From contig JAAYNW010000080.1 in assembly GCA_012520655.1 (NCBI GenBank), forward strand, positions 1 through 50,059: a DNA stretch of 50,059 bases. Reading direction: 5' to 3'. Positions 26,913 to 36,617 of the stretch are shown piece by piece. The position numbers were made by a program, and so were the translations under genes. Source of the DNA: Clostridiales bacterium. GTDB lineage: Bacteria > Bacillota > Clostridia > Lachnospirales > Lachnospiraceae. Positions within the stretch are counted from its first letter, which is position 1; the number at the start of each line of letters is the position of its first letter. A model generated the notes under the pieces. That model saw nothing but the letters and a program-made list of their open reading frames with translations, was not told the DNA's origin and did no database searches.

Positions 26913-28142
26913 ATGAGCTTTTTGAGGGATAAAATATCTCGAAGATATTTCTTTTTATTGATGCTTTTTTCGTTGATGCTTGTCTGTGCAGCACTTTTCT
27001 TTTGCATCCGGCAAAGTGAAATGGCAAAGGAAATGCTGTTGGATCACGATAGGGCGATTGCCGCATCTTTGCTGGAACAGGGGGTGTCGGCTAAGATAAT
27101 CATGTCTGCACTTTCCGATACGCAGGTGAGCGAACAGGGAGATGTTCTTCTTCAAAAGGCAGGCATTATGGATCAAACTGCTTTCATTTTTTTCCCATTA
27201 ATTAATAATATGTTTTACAAAGAGCTTCTGTGGGCGATAATAGTAGCCCTTCTTTTGATTGCCCTATACCTTGGAACTTCAATCGTCTTTTTAAGTATAA
27301 AAGAAAATGTTTACAGGAGTGCCGTACAAGTAATCTTAAAATATAAAGAGGGTAATTTCTCCCCTCATCTTCCCCGTGCCGGAGGTGGAACTTTGTATCA
27401 GCTTTTTTCCTCCATAGAGCAGCTCGCTACACAGTTGCAAGCCCGGAATGAGGCGGAACAGAAATCGCGCCAATTTCTAAAAGATACTATTACCGATATT
27501 TCTCATCAACTGAAGACTCCGCTGGCTGCTTTGAATATGTATCATGAATTTATTGCGGAAGAACCGGATAATGTAAAAACGGTTACGCATTTTTCGGAAA
27601 AAACCGGTCTTGCGTTAGAGCGGATGGAATCGCTCATTCAGGCATTACTGAAAATCACACGTTTGGATGCCGGAAGTATTGAGTTCAAAAAAGAAGCTTG
27701 CACGGTATCGGAGCTTTTCATGCAGGCAACGGAAACACTTGCCACACGGGCCGCATTAGAGGATAAGCAATTGATTTGTGAGGGAAGTGATGAAGAAACG
27801 CTTGTCTGTGATTTGCAGTGGACAGGCGAAGCCTTGGGCAATCTCGTGAAGAATGCTCTGGATTATATTTCGCCGGGCGGGTGCGTCAGGCTGTCTTGGG
27901 AGCGTTCTCCCGCCATGCTGCGTTTATTTATCCGCGATAACGGAGCCGGAATTGCCCCGGAAGACCTGCATAAGATATTTAGACGCTTTTACCGCAGTAA
28001 AGGTTCTTTGGATAAGCAGGGCGTGGGACTTGGATTGCCTCTCGCAAAAGCGATTATTGAAGGACAGGGAGGAGTTTTAGCCGTGCAAAGCGTCCCCGGA
28101 CAAGGTACGGTGTTTACAGTTTCCTTTCTTACAGAATTGTAA
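26913..28142 (+). CDS. Orphan membrane sensor histidine kinase
   Basis: A 409-residue kinase with two N-terminal helices (about residues 11-30 and 100-125) framing a short extracytoplasmic loop, then a HAMP-like linker. HisKA contains the H-box DISHQLKTPLAAL (His near residue 199). The ATPase domain has NLVKNALDYI, RDNGAGIAPED and GVGLGLPLAKAI. Architecture matches kinases that sit beside MacB/Bce-type ABC transporters and sense peptides or cell-wall stress. Start ATG 26913 is chosen over 26892 because AAGGGA lies nine bases upstream. The usual response regulator gene is missing on both sides, so its partner must be elsewhere or lost. Confidence 0.88.
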   Translation: MSFLRDKISRRYFFLLMLFSLMLVCAALFFCIRQSEMAKEMLLDHDRAIAASLLEQGVSAKIIMSALSDTQVSEQGDVLLQKAGIMDQTAFIFFPLINNMFYKELLWAIIVALLLIALYLGTSIVFLSIKENVYRSAVQVILKYKEGNFSPHLPRAGGGTLYQLFSSIEQLATQLQARNEAEQKSRQFLKDTITDISHQLKTPLAALNMYHEFIAEEPDNVKTVTHFSEKTGLALERMESLIQALLKITRLDAGSIEFKKEACTVSELFMQATETLATRAALEDKQLICEGSDEETLVCDLQWTGEALGNLVKNALDYISPGGCVRLSWERSPAMLRLFIRDNGAGIAPEDLHKIFRRFYRSKGSLDKQGVGLGLPLAKAIIEGQGGVLAVQSVPGQGTVFTVSFLTEL

Positions 28143-28202
28143 GCTGCAATTCATCTTGCTGTAAGCTGGATGAGGTAATATATTGCAAAAGGAGGCGTAA
28201 AA

Positions 28203-28886
28203 ATGAATATTTTAAACGTAAAGAATCTATGTAAAACATATGGTCGGGGGGCAACGCAGGTAAATGCCTTGAAGGATGTATCTTTTACATTGGATAAAGG
28301 CGAATTTACAGCGGTAGTCGGAGAATCCGGATCGGGAAAAAGTACATTACTCAATTGCATAGGGGGCCTTGATAATCCTACCTCGGGGAAAATCTATCTG
28401 GCCGGTGAAGATTTGTTTGATATGAATGAAAATAAAAGAACTATTTTCAGACGGCAGAATATCGGATTTGTATTTCAGTCGTTTCAGCTTGTCTCAGAAC
28501 TTACAGTGGAACAAAACATTATATTTCCTGTTTTGCTGGATTATCGGAAGCCGGATAAGGATGAGCTTGAGGAGATGCTGGAAGTGTTGGGACTGACGGA
28601 TAGGCGCTATCATCTTCCCGGTCAGCTTTCGGGAGGGCAGCAGCAGCGTGTTGCCATCGGACGGGCACTTATTACAAAGCCTATGCTTGTTTTGGCAGAT
28701 GAACCTACCGGCAATCTGGATAGTAAGAATAGTCAGGATGTCATGGATTTACTATATCGTGCATCCAGACATTACCAGCAAACAGTTTTGATGATTACTC
28801 ATAATATGAATCTAACCGCCTGTGTCGACAGGGTATTACATGTTGCGGATGGTGTATTGAGCGATTTTGGAGGTGCGAGAACATGA
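28203..28886 (+). CDS. MacB/LolD-type ABC transporter ATP-binding protein
   Basis: A 227-residue ATPase. Walker [13 protein letters not shown] (near residue 41), Q-loop [18 protein letters not shown], signature [15 protein letters not shown], Walker [13 protein letters not shown]. These belong to the MacB/LolD/BceA group working with FtsX-type permeases rather than to importers. AAAGGAGG lies upstream of the start. It overlaps the permease by four bases and follows the kinase by 60 bases, giving a sensor-plus-transporter locus. Confidence 0.94.
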   Translation: MNILNVKNLCKTYGRGATQVNALKDVSFTLDKGEFTAVVGESGSGKSTLLNCIGGLDNPTSGKIYLAGEDLFDMNENKRTIFRRQNIGFVFQSFQLVSELTVEQNIIFPVLLDYRKPDKDELEEMLEVLGLTDRRYHLPGQLSGGQQQRVAIGRALITKPMLVLADEPTGNLDSKNSQDVMDLLYRASRHYQQTVLMITHNMNLTACVDRVLHVADGVLSDFGGART

Positions 28887-31231
28887 TGAAACGTTATCTT
28901 GACCTTGTGCCTATTTCGGCCCGCGTTCGCAAAAGGCAAAGCCGTATGACCCGGATATGCATTATCCTGGCGGTATCTCTTGTCACAGTTATTTTTGGAA
29001 TGGCAGACATGGAGGTTCAGAGTCAAAAGCTGGGAGCGCTGCAAACGGACGGAGGGTGGCATGCTATGTTCAGTTCCATCGATGAAGAACAAGCCGCCTT
29101 AATTTCTGCGCGACCGCAAGTCAAAAATAGTTCTTGGTATGGCGTTACAAATTATAGACTTGACATAGAGTATTCCATAGACGGGATTCAGACTGCCATC
29201 TGCGGATTTGATGAGGAATTTATGGAAATGTTTCCGGCAGCCCGACTTATAGAGGGAAGTTTTCCGACGGGTACGGATGAAGTAGCCCTTATGGCAAGTG
29301 CCAAAGAACGCCTTAACTTACAGATAGGAGATTCCATACAGCTAAGTACACCTGATTGTAAAGACATAACATTTACCATTGCCGGATTTACAGAAGATAC
29401 GTCCTTACTTACCAAAGCTGATGCCTTGGGGATAATCATGAATATAGCTACTTATAGTAAGTATATTCTGAAAGATTCGCAATCGGAGAATTTGGCATAC
29501 TATGTGGAGTTTTCTCCTTATTGCAGAATCCGTCCGATACTTACGGATATCAGGGAGCAATTAAACTTGTCGGAAAAACAAGTGCAGGAAAACATAAAAT
29601 TGCTGGGCCTAATGGGACAAAGCGATGATTCCTATATATTTTCGCTTTATAGGTCGGCAGCAATACTGATGGTTTTGGTAGTAATAGCCGGGGTACTGAT
29701 GATTGCCGGCAGTTTAAACAGTAATGTTGTTCAGCGCACGCAATTTTTTGGAATGCTGCGTTGTCTGGGGGCCTCTAAAAAGCAAATTATCCGCGTTGTT
29801 CGTTTGGAAGCGTTGAACTGGTGTAAAACAGCTATTCCGATTGGTATAATTGTAGGTACGTTTGTCATATGGGTATTGTGTGAGCTGCTAAAAGTACTCA
29901 GTCCGGGTTATTTTGAGAGCCTGCCGGCTTTGGGCATCAGCCTGCCGGGGATTTTTGCAGGAGTATGTGTAGGGATAGTAACTGTACTTCTGTCCGCTCT
30001 TTCGCCTGCAAAGCGAGCGGCAAGGGTATCTCCTTTAACTGCTGTATCGGGCAACGTGGATTCCGAACAGTTAGCCAAAAAGGAGGCAAAAACACGGTTT
30101 TTACGTGTAGAAACAGCATTGGGCATCCATCACGCAATAAGCAGTAAGAAAAATTTTATTTTAATGGTCGGTTCTTTTGCGTTCAGCATTATTTTATTCC
30201 TTTCATTTACACCTGCGGTGGATTTCCTGAATCATGCGATAAGGCCGCTGCGGCCATATACCCCCGATATATCAATTGTAAGCGCAGATAATACTTGCTC
30301 CGTTTCAGCTCAATTACTGAAGCAGTTGGAGGAGAATCCCGCAGTAAAACGTTTGTATGGACGAAAGTTTGCCTATAAGGTTCCGGCGACCGTGAATGGG
30401 CAGCAAGTGGTAGTTAATCTTATTTCTTATGAGAAGTATCAATTTGCATGGGCTAAGGAGGAACTTTTGGAAGGCGACATAGAAGACGGAAAAAGTGGCT
30501 CGGGTGTGTTGACCGTGTATGATGCCGCCAGCCCTTTACAGCTTGGAAGTGCTCTTACATTAAATCTCGGAACCGGTGAACAACAGCTGACAGTTGCGGG
30601 TGTTTTGTCTAATTCTCCGTTTAGTCCTGTTGAAGGTGAAGAAATTGTAATCTGCTCAGAAGAAATGTTCCGGCAGTTTACGGGAGAGACCGGATACACG
30701 ATCCTCGATATACAATTAAACCGTGATACGGCAAATGCAGAGGTTGCTGACATTCGCGAACTTGCAGGAGAGAATGTGACATTTTCAGACAGACGCATGC
30801 AAAATGCTGAAGCCAGAGGCGCATATTATTCTTTTGCTGTTTTTATTTATGGATTTTTGGCTGTTATTGCTCTTATAGCAGTATTTAATATAATAAACAG
30901 TATTGGGATGAGTGTCTCGGCGAGGCTGAAGCAATACGGAGCCATGCGTGCAATTGGCATGAGCAATCGGCAGGCTATCAGAATGATAAAAGCGGAAACT
31001 TTCACTTATATATTGTTTGGGGTAATAGTCGGTGGTGTAATCGGTTTAACTATTAATAAATTGCTGTTTGAGAAGATGGTAACTATGAAATGGGGAACAC
31101 CGTGGTATGTTCCGCTGGTTTCCATTAGTATCATCGTACTTGTAACGGCCTTGTCCTCCATAGCCGCAGTATATTATCCGGCAAAAAGAATTAGAAAACT
31201 GTCTATTGTAGATACGATTGTTGAATATTAA
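28883..31231 (+). CDS. FtsX-family ABC transporter permease (two FtsX units)
   Basis: A 782-residue membrane protein. Order: N-terminal helix, extracytoplasmic MacB-PCD-like domain (about residues 45-240), three helices forming the first FtsX unit (FFGMLRCLGASKKQIIRVVRLEA), a fourth helix near residue 420, a second large external domain, and the second FtsX unit (QYGAMRAIGMSNRQAIRMIKAE). It probably exports or dissociates peptides, lipopeptides or antibiotics. The preceding kinase likely controls or senses it. The CIRCE element begins 20 bases after the stop. Confidence 0.93.
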   Translation: MMKRYLDLVPISARVRKRQSRMTRICIILAVSLVTVIFGMADMEVQSQKLGALQTDGGWHAMFSSIDEEQAALISARPQVKNSSWYGVTNYRLDIEYSIDGIQTAICGFDEEFMEMFPAARLIEGSFPTGTDEVALMASAKERLNLQIGDSIQLSTPDCKDITFTIAGFTEDTSLLTKADALGIIMNIATYSKYILKDSQSENLAYYVEFSPYCRIRPILTDIREQLNLSEKQVQENIKLLGLMGQSDDSYIFSLYRSAAILMVLVVIAGVLMIAGSLNSNVVQRTQFFGMLRCLGASKKQIIRVVRLEALNWCKTAIPIGIIVGTFVIWVLCELLKVLSPGYFESLPALGISLPGIFAGVCVGIVTVLLSALSPAKRAARVSPLTAVSGNVDSEQLAKKEAKTRFLRVETALGIHHAISSKKNFILMVGSFAFSIILFLSFTPAVDFLNHAIRPLRPYTPDISIVSADNTCSVSAQLLKQLEENPAVKRLYGRKFAYKVPATVNGQQVVVNLISYEKYQFAWAKEELLEGDIEDGKSGSGVLTVYDAASPLQLGSALTLNLGTGEQQLTVAGVLSNSPFSPVEGEEIVICSEEMFRQFTGETGYTILDIQLNRDTANAEVADIRELAGENVTFSDRRMQNAEARGAYYSFAVFIYGFLAVIALIAVFNIINSIGMSVSARLKQYGAMRAIGMSNRQAIRMIKAETFTYILFGVIVGGVIGLTINKLLFEKMVTMKWGTPWYVPLVSISIIVLVTALSSIAAVYYPAKRIRKLSIVDTIVEY

Positions 31232-31250
31232 TAGAATTTTAACAAAATAA

Positions 31251-31277
31251 TTAGCACTCTACTCTTGACAGTGCTAA
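31251..31277 (+). promoter_or_regulatory. CIRCE operator for HrcA
   Basis: TTAGCACTC at 31251-31259, nine-base spacer, then CAGTGCTAA at 31269-31277. This matches the CIRCE consensus (TTAGCACTC-N9-GAGTGCTAA) at 17 of 18 arm positions. It overlaps the -35 box of the clpB promoter, so bound HrcA repressor would block RNA polymerase until heat or misfolding stress. Confidence 0.92.
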
Positions 31278-31293
31278 CAGCGCGCGTTATATT
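31265..31293 (+). promoter_or_regulatory. clpB promoter
   Basis: A perfect TTGACA (31265-31270) and TATATT (31288-31293) separated by exactly 17 bases. The -35 overlaps the CIRCE element. The leader to the clpB start is about 25-30 bases and contains AGGAGG. Confidence 0.88.
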
Positions 31294-31327
31294 TCAAATA
31301 GAACAATAAAACGAGGAGGCAGCATTT

Positions 31328-33910
31328 ATGAATATTTCAAAATTTACGCAAAAGTCCATACAGGCAGTAGAAAAATGCGAGAAACTTGCATATGAGTATG
31401 GCAATCAGGAAATTGAACAAGAACACTTGCTTTACAGCCTTCTGACGATAGAAGATAGTTTGATTTTGAAATTAATCGAAAAGATGGAAATCAATAAAGA
31501 TCATTTTTTAAATCGTGCGGAAGCGGCACTTAAGAAAAGGGTAAAAGTACAAGGCGGACAGGTATATGTCGGTAAGGATTTGAATAAAGTACTCATCAGT
31601 GCGGAGGATGAGGCAAAGCAACTGGGAGACGAATACGTTTCTGTGGAGCATTTGCTTTTATCCATGATTAAAAATCCGAACAAGGAAATAAGAGAACTTT
31701 TCAGAGAATACGGAATTACGAGAGAGCGTTTTCTTAAGGTGCTTTCTACCGTAAGGGGCAATCAGAGAGTTACTTCCGATAACCCGGAGGCTACCTATGA
31801 TACTCTCGAGAAATATGGACAGGATCTGGTGGAAAAGGCTCGGAATCAGAAGCTCGATCCCGTAATAGGAAGAGATAATGAGATTCGCAATATTATAAGA
31901 ATTCTTTCCAGGAAGACGAAGAACAACCCGGTACTTATCGGCGAACCCGGCGTAGGTAAAACAGCAGTAGTGGAAGGACTCGCACAGCGTATCGTAAAAG
32001 GCGACGTTCCCCAGGGACTGAAGGATAAAAAGATCTTTGCGCTGGACATGGGAGCACTCGTTGCGGGAGCAAAGTACAGAGGTGAATTCGAGGAACGCTT
32101 AAAAGCTGTCTTGGAAGATGTAAAGAACAGCGACGGTCAGATTATATTGTTTATTGATGAATTGCATACCATAGTGGGGGCGGGCAAGACAGATGGAGCG
32201 CTAGATGCGGGAAATATGCTAAAGCCTATGCTGGCCAGAGGCGAGCTGCATTGTATCGGAGCGACGACTTTGGATGAATACAGGCAGTATATAGAAAAGG
32301 ATGCGGCTCTGGAACGTAGATTCCAGCCGGTCATGGTGGATGAACCTACGGTAGAGGACACTATTTCCATATTGAGAGGATTGAAAGAAAGATATGAAGT
32401 TTTTCACGGTGTAAAAATAATGGATAATGCCCTTGTCAGTGCTGCGGTATTATCCCATCGCTATATTTCCGACCGTTTTCTTCCGGATAAGGCCATCGAC
32501 CTTGTGGATGAGGCATGTGCATTAATAAAGACTGAGTTGGACTCTATGCCGACAGAGCTGGATGAAATGCAGAGAAAAGTAATGCAGATGGAGATTGAAG
32601 AAACAGCGCTGAAAAAAGAAGACGACAGACTGAGCAAGGAGCGCCTTGCCGTATTGCAGAAAGAGTTGGCCGAGCTGAAAGAAGAGTTTAATAACAGAAA
32701 GGCGCAGTGGGATAATGAAAAGGCTTCCGTGGATAGACTGTCTAAGCTAAGGGAGCAGATCGACGCGGTTAACAATGAAATACAGATTGCCCAGAGAGAG
32801 ATGGATTTTGAAAGGACTGCGGAACTAAGCTATGGAAAGCTGCCGGCGTTGAAGAAACAGTTGGAGATCGAAGAAGAAAAAATAAGGTGCGAAGATTTAT
32901 CCTTGGTGCATGAGAGTGTCAGCGATGAAGAAATTGCGAAGATTATTTCCAGATGGACCGGTATTCCGGTGGCAAAGCTGACGGAAAGCGAGAGGAACAA
33001 GACGCTGCACCTGGATGAAGAATTGCATAAGCGCGTCATCGGACAGGACGAAGGCGTTACGAAGGTGACAGATGCGATTATCCGCTCCAAAGCGGGAATC
33101 AAAGACCCGACGAAGCCAATCGGTTCATTCCTGTTTCTGGGTCCTACCGGCGTGGGTAAAACAGAGCTTGCCAAGGCGTTAGCAGCATCGCTTTTTGATG
33201 ATGAAAATAATATGGTCCGTATCGATATGAGCGAATATATGGAAAAGTTCTCCGTATCCCGGCTGATCGGTGCGCCTCCCGGATATGTGGGCTATGAAGA
33301 AGGTGGTCAGCTGACGGAAGCGGTGAGAAGAAAGCCTTATTCCGTAGTGTTGTTCGATGAAATAGAAAAGGCTCATCCGGATGTATTCAATGTGCTCCTG
33401 CAGGTGCTGGATGACGGACGCATCACGGATTCTCAGGGGCGTACCGTGGATTTTAAGAATACAATCCTTATCATGACCTCCAATATCGGTGCAGGATATT
33501 TGCTCGACGGAATCAGGGAGGACGGAAGTATCGGTGAAGAGACGGAAAGCATGGTTATGAGTGAACTGCGCGCTCATTTCAGACCGGAATTTTTAAACAG
33601 ATTAGATGAAACAATTCTATTCAAGCCTTTGACAAAGGACAATATCGGCGGCATCATCCGGCTGATCATGGAGGATCTGAATGAACGGCTGGCAGACAGG
33701 AATCTCAGAATCGAGATTTCGCCCGAGGCAGCACGGTATATCGTAGATAATGCCTATGATCCGGTATACGGAGCAAGACCGCTTAAACGCTATATCCAGA
33801 AATATGTTGAAACTCTGTCGGCAAGACTCATTCTGGCTGATGAAGTAGAAGAAAACGATGTCATTGAAATTTTCCTTGAAAACGGAGATTTGAAGGCAAG
33901 GAAAAAGTGA
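31328..33910 (+). CDS. clpB: ATP-dependent disaggregase ClpB
   Basis: An 860-residue Hsp100 protein that dissolves protein aggregates together with DnaK. Domains in order: double Clp-N repeat (about 1-145), AAA-1 with GEPGVGKT (near residue 205), ClpB-type coiled-coil middle domain (about 400-525, rich in Glu/Lys heptads), AAA-2 with GPTGVGKT (near 605), and a C-terminal small domain. Length is normal for ClpB and the long middle domain excludes ClpA/ClpX; ClpC is less likely because the coiled coil is full length. CIRCE control fits a class I heat-shock gene. Confidence 0.96.
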   Translation: MNISKFTQKSIQAVEKCEKLAYEYGNQEIEQEHLLYSLLTIEDSLILKLIEKMEINKDHFLNRAEAALKKRVKVQGGQVYVGKDLNKVLISAEDEAKQLGDEYVSVEHLLLSMIKNPNKEIRELFREYGITRERFLKVLSTVRGNQRVTSDNPEATYDTLEKYGQDLVEKARNQKLDPVIGRDNEIRNIIRILSRKTKNNPVLIGEPGVGKTAVVEGLAQRIVKGDVPQGLKDKKIFALDMGALVAGAKYRGEFEERLKAVLEDVKNSDGQIILFIDELHTIVGAGKTDGALDAGNMLKPMLARGELHCIGATTLDEYRQYIEKDAALERRFQPVMVDEPTVEDTISILRGLKERYEVFHGVKIMDNALVSAAVLSHRYISDRFLPDKAIDLVDEACALIKTELDSMPTELDEMQRKVMQMEIEETALKKEDDRLSKERLAVLQKELAELKEEFNNRKAQWDNEKASVDRLSKLREQIDAVNNEIQIAQREMDFERTAELSYGKLPALKKQLEIEEEKIRCEDLSLVHESVSDEEIAKIISRWTGIPVAKLTESERNKTLHLDEELHKRVIGQDEGVTKVTDAIIRSKAGIKDPTKPIGSFLFLGPTGVGKTELAKALAASLFDDENNMVRIDMSEYMEKFSVSRLIGAPPGYVGYEEGGQLTEAVRRKPYSVVLFDEIEKAHPDVFNVLLQVLDDGRITDSQGRTVDFKNTILIMTSNIGAGYLLDGIREDGSIGEETESMVMSELRAHFRPEFLNRLDETILFKPLTKDNIGGIIRLIMEDLNERLADRNLRIEISPEAARYIVDNAYDPVYGARPLKRYIQKYVETLSARLILADEVEENDVIEIFLENGDLKARKK

Positions 33911-33940
33911 TGATATAAAGACGGAATAAAAACAGAAGAG

Positions 33941-33980
33941 GCTGATTGCAGGCGTTAAGGGGCGCGGCAATCAGCTTTTA
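33941..33980 (+). terminator. clpB terminator
   Basis: GCTGATTGC (33941-33949) pairs perfectly with GCAATCAGC (33967-33975), followed by TTTTA. It separates clpB from the regulator downstream. Confidence 0.85.
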
Positions 33981-34005
33981 TAATTCCTACTCATTTAATA
34001 GGATA

Positions 34006-34034
34006 TTGACAAATGTATATTTATTTTTTATTAT
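34006..34034 (+). promoter_or_regulatory. Promoter of the Rrf2 regulator
   Basis: Perfect TTGACA (34006-34011) and TATTAT (34029-34034) with a 17-base spacer in an AT-rich gap after the clpB terminator. Confidence 0.75.
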
Positions 34035-34076
34035 ATTATACAAAACATATTGTTATAGTATGAAATGAGGGCAAAT

Positions 34077-34523
34077 ATGAGAATATCAGCAAAAGGTCGT
34101 TATGCGCTGGCTGCTGCAACAAATATGGCACAGCATCACAACAGCGGAGAGTATGTAACGGTACTCAGTATTTCAAAGGAGCTCGGAATATCAAAAATAT
34201 ATTTGGAGCAAGTTTTTTCCCTTTTAAAGAGAGGAGGAATTGTTATCTCTGCAAAAGGTGCGCAGGGAGGTTATCTGCTTTCGAGAAAGCCAAACCAGAT
34301 AACTGCATTTGATGTGCTGTCTTCGGTGGAAGATTCTTTATTTGAAGTGACACAGGAAACCGTACCGGAAAGAGCTATGGATATTGAGAATGCCCTGCGG
34401 ATATCAGTGTTTGATTCCTTAGATAAGGCGGTAAGCGATACATTGCGGAAGACCACACTTTTAGATCTTGTTAATGAAGCGGAGAGGCATAAAGGCGAAC
34501 ATGAAATAATGTTTTATATCTAA
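34077..34523 (+). CDS. Rrf2-family transcriptional regulator lacking cysteines
   Basis: A 148-residue winged-helix regulator. MRISAKGRYALAAATNMAQH and ISKIYLEQVFSLLKRGGIVISAKGAQGGYLLSR are the family DNA-binding signature. It contains no cysteine at all, so it cannot ligate an iron-sulfur cluster like IscR or NsrR. That places it with the CymR/non-Fe-S branch. CymR controls cysteine metabolism in Bacillus and Staphylococcus together with CysK; a cysteine/methionine locus lies 2 kb downstream, making a similar role plausible but unproven. The frame opens at 34065, but GAGGG at 34067-34071 fits ATG 34077. Confidence 0.85.
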   Translation: MRISAKGRYALAAATNMAQHHNSGEYVTVLSISKELGISKIYLEQVFSLLKRGGIVISAKGAQGGYLLSRKPNQITAFDVLSSVEDSLFEVTQETVPERAMDIENALRISVFDSLDKAVSDTLRKTTLLDLVNEAERHKGEHEIMFYI

Positions 34524-34597
34524 AAAGTGACAGGGTAAAGGTTTATCAGGGGGGCTTGTTATACAAGATATGCAGGCATCCGGAAGGCGGTGTAAGA

Positions 34598-35725
34598 ATG
34601 ACAATAGATAAAGAAAGACTAATCAAAGAATTTATGACGCTGGTATCTATCGACAGCCCTTCTCTTCTAGAAAGAAAGATTGGAGATTACTTGAAGCATA
34701 AGCTGGAAGAATTGGGATTTACCGTAACAGAGGACGATGCAGGCAGTAAGCTCGGAGGAAACTGCGGCAATATATATGGCTTCTTAGAGGGAAGTACGGA
34801 TATGTCGCCCCTTCTTTTTTGCGTTCATATGGATACGGTGGAGCCATCCGGAGGAAAACAGGCAGTATTAAGCAGTGACGGCATGATTCGGAGTATGGGA
34901 AACACCGTTTTGGGAGCAGATGATTTTGCAGGGATTGCGGCGCTTTTGGAAGCCTTGTACACAATTAAGGAGAACAAATTCACACATCGGCCTATTGAAC
35001 TGTTATTTACGGTTGCCGAGGAAATTTACTGCAAAGGCGCGAAACAGTTTGATTATACCAATATCATGTCCAAGGAAGCATATGTGCTCGATTTATCCGG
35101 AGACGTGGGAGCAGCTGCTTATCAGGCCCCTTCGATTCTTTCACTTTTGATAGACGTTAAGGGGAAAGCGTCGCATGCGGGATTCGCGCCTCAGGAGGGT
35201 ATTCATGCCGTACAGGCGGCAGCCGATGCTGTTGCTAAGCTGAAGCTGGGGAAGATAGACGATATTACTACGGTTAATATTGGATTGGTTCAAGGCGGGC
35301 TTGCTACCAATATTGTTCCCGAGTTGTGTACGGTTAGTGGAGAAATACGTAGCTATTCCCATAAAAGGGCTATGGAAGCGGCGGAGGAAGTCAGGAAGCA
35401 ATTTGAAAGGTCAGCGGAGGCTTTTGGAGCAAAGATAAATTTTGAAGTTATAACTAATTGCCAAGCCTATGAAACGCCGAAGGATCATTCCGTGGTCATC
35501 AGATTCGAAGAGGCCTGCCGGACGTTAAATATTCCTTTTTCCCTTCTGCGGACTTTCGGAGGCAGCGATAACAATGTGTTGGCAGAACACGGTATAACAG
35601 GGATCGTACTTGCCTGCGCTATGAACCGATGCCATTCCTGTGAAGAATACACTACGGTGGAGGAACTTGTTAGAATTGCGGAGTTGACGAGAGTGCTTAT
35701 GACAAGTGAGGTGAATGCAGGATGA
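34598..35725 (+). CDS. M20-family metallopeptidase (PepT-like)
   Basis: A 375-residue zinc exopeptidase of the M20/PepT group, expected to be cytosolic. Metal ligands and catalytic residues fall in LLFCVHMDTVEP, VLGADDFAGIAAL and FTVAEEIYCKGAKQF. The dimerisation insert and C-terminal LRTFGGSDNNVL segment (family usually has a metal His further on, AMNRCHSCEE) are seen. It would trim small peptides. The frame is open from TTG 34556, but ATG 34598 after AAGGCGG gives the normal N-terminus. It overlaps the C39-like gene by four bases. Confidence 0.88.
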   Translation: MTIDKERLIKEFMTLVSIDSPSLLERKIGDYLKHKLEELGFTVTEDDAGSKLGGNCGNIYGFLEGSTDMSPLLFCVHMDTVEPSGGKQAVLSSDGMIRSMGNTVLGADDFAGIAALLEALYTIKENKFTHRPIELLFTVAEEIYCKGAKQFDYTNIMSKEAYVLDLSGDVGAAAYQAPSILSLLIDVKGKASHAGFAPQEGIHAVQAAADAVAKLKLGKIDDITTVNIGLVQGGLATNIVPELCTVSGEIRSYSHKRAMEAAEEVRKQFERSAEAFGAKINFEVITNCQAYETPKDHSVVIRFEEACRTLNIPFSLLRTFGGSDNNVLAEHGITGIVLACAMNRCHSCEEYTTVEELVRIAELTRVLMTSEVNAG

Positions 35726-36342
35726 AGAATCCCTTGAATTATCAAGTTACCGAATATGACTGTGGACCGACTACTTTAATTAACGCGATGAGCTTTTTGT
35801 TCAGGAGGGAACAGATTCCTCCCGATATAATCAAACACATTATGCTTTTTTGCCTCGATGCCTACAATGAGAAAGGTGAATTCGGAAAAAACGGAACTTC
35901 GCGTATGGCGATGATGTTTATAAGCGATTGGCTGAACCAGTTCGGAAGAGTGAAAAAGATTCCCGTTTGGAGCGAATATCTTACGGGAGATGATGTGACT
36001 GTCGGAGAACACAGTAAAGTGATATCTGCACTGCAGCAGGGTGGAGCGGTGGTGGCTCGGGTTATGTACGGCTGCTGGCATTATGTGCTGCTTACAGGTA
36101 TCGATGAAAAAAGAGTCTGCCTGTTTGACCCGTATTACAGAAAAAAAGCTTTTAAGCAAGCGGAAATTAAGTTGATTACGAATATGCCCTACAGCTATAA
36201 CCGTATCGTACCCTACGATATAATGAATGATACAGGAAAGGGTCCATATTCGCTGGGACCGAAGGAAACGCGAGAAGCGGTCATTATCTTTAACAAAGAA
36301 ACGCAAAAGACACCGGCAAAAACTATCGAATATTTCATATAG
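35722..36342 (+). CDS. Peptidase C39-like protein
   Basis: A 206-residue papain-like fold protein with the C39 triad pattern: Cys in TEYDCGPTTLINAM (near residue 14), His in WHYVLLTGID (near 123) and Asp in FDPYYRKKAF (near 135). No transporter domain, signal peptide or membrane helix is present, so it is not a bacteriocin exporter. Its target is unknown. The four-base overlap with the M20 peptidase suggests that the two act on related peptide substrates. Confidence 0.75.
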   Translation: MKNPLNYQVTEYDCGPTTLINAMSFLFRREQIPPDIIKHIMLFCLDAYNEKGEFGKNGTSRMAMMFISDWLNQFGRVKKIPVWSEYLTGDDVTVGEHSKVISALQQGGAVVARVMYGCWHYVLLTGIDEKRVCLFDPYYRKKAFKQAEIKLITNMPYSYNRIVPYDIMNDTGKGPYSLGPKETREAVIIFNKETQKTPAKTIEYFI

Positions 36343-36362
36343 AATTCCCTTATGAAGGAAGC

Positions 36363-36408
36363 GCCTTTTTGACCATGAATATAATTCATCGGTTGACAAG
36401 GCTTTTTT
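36363..36408 (+). terminator. Long imperfect terminator hairpin
   Basis: GCCTT (36363-36367) pairs with AAGGC (36398-36402), and an inner ATGAAT-ATA-ATTCAT palindrome (36375-36389) continues the stem with mismatches; six T follow (36403-36408). It ends the peptidase transcript and insulates the cysteine/methionine operon. Confidence 0.6.
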
Positions 36409-36465
36409 GTTATAGAAATAAGAATCATAAAACATACTAAACATATATGAAATAATAAAATTATA

Positions 36466-36494
36466 TAAACAAAAGACCGAATATTGCTTATAAT
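36466..36494 (+). promoter_or_regulatory. Upstream alternative promoter
   Basis: TAAACA (36466-36471), 17 bases, then a perfect TATAAT (36489-36494). It lies 71 bases upstream of the consensus promoter for the same leader. It may be a second start site. Confidence 0.4.
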
Positions 36495-36536
36495 TTGGAT
36501 AAAGTGACAAAATTGCTAAAAACGACTTATCTTTGA

Positions 36537-36565
36537 TTGACAAACAAAAACTCAAAACATATAAT
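36537..36565 (+). promoter_or_regulatory. Perfect consensus sigma-A promoter for the cysteine/methionine leader
   Basis: TTGACA (36537-36542), exactly 17 bases, TATAAT (36560-36565): a full consensus match. Transcription should begin near 36572, about 46 bases before the leader peptide. A CCAAT/ATTGG inverted repeat (36567-36571 and 36589-36593) with TAGGAA between covers the predicted start and could be an operator, for example for the Rrf2 regulator at 34077. That link is inference. Confidence 0.85.
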
Positions 36566-36617
36566 ACCAATAAGTTTACTAGGAAATAATTGGGAATCCG
36601 GAAGGGAGAGAATAATT

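Noticed and set aside
35776-36570. 264-codon open frame on the minus strand
   Set aside because: Antisense to the C39-like gene and its terminator; Phe/Tyr/Cys-rich shadow composition, no ribosome site or recognisable motif.
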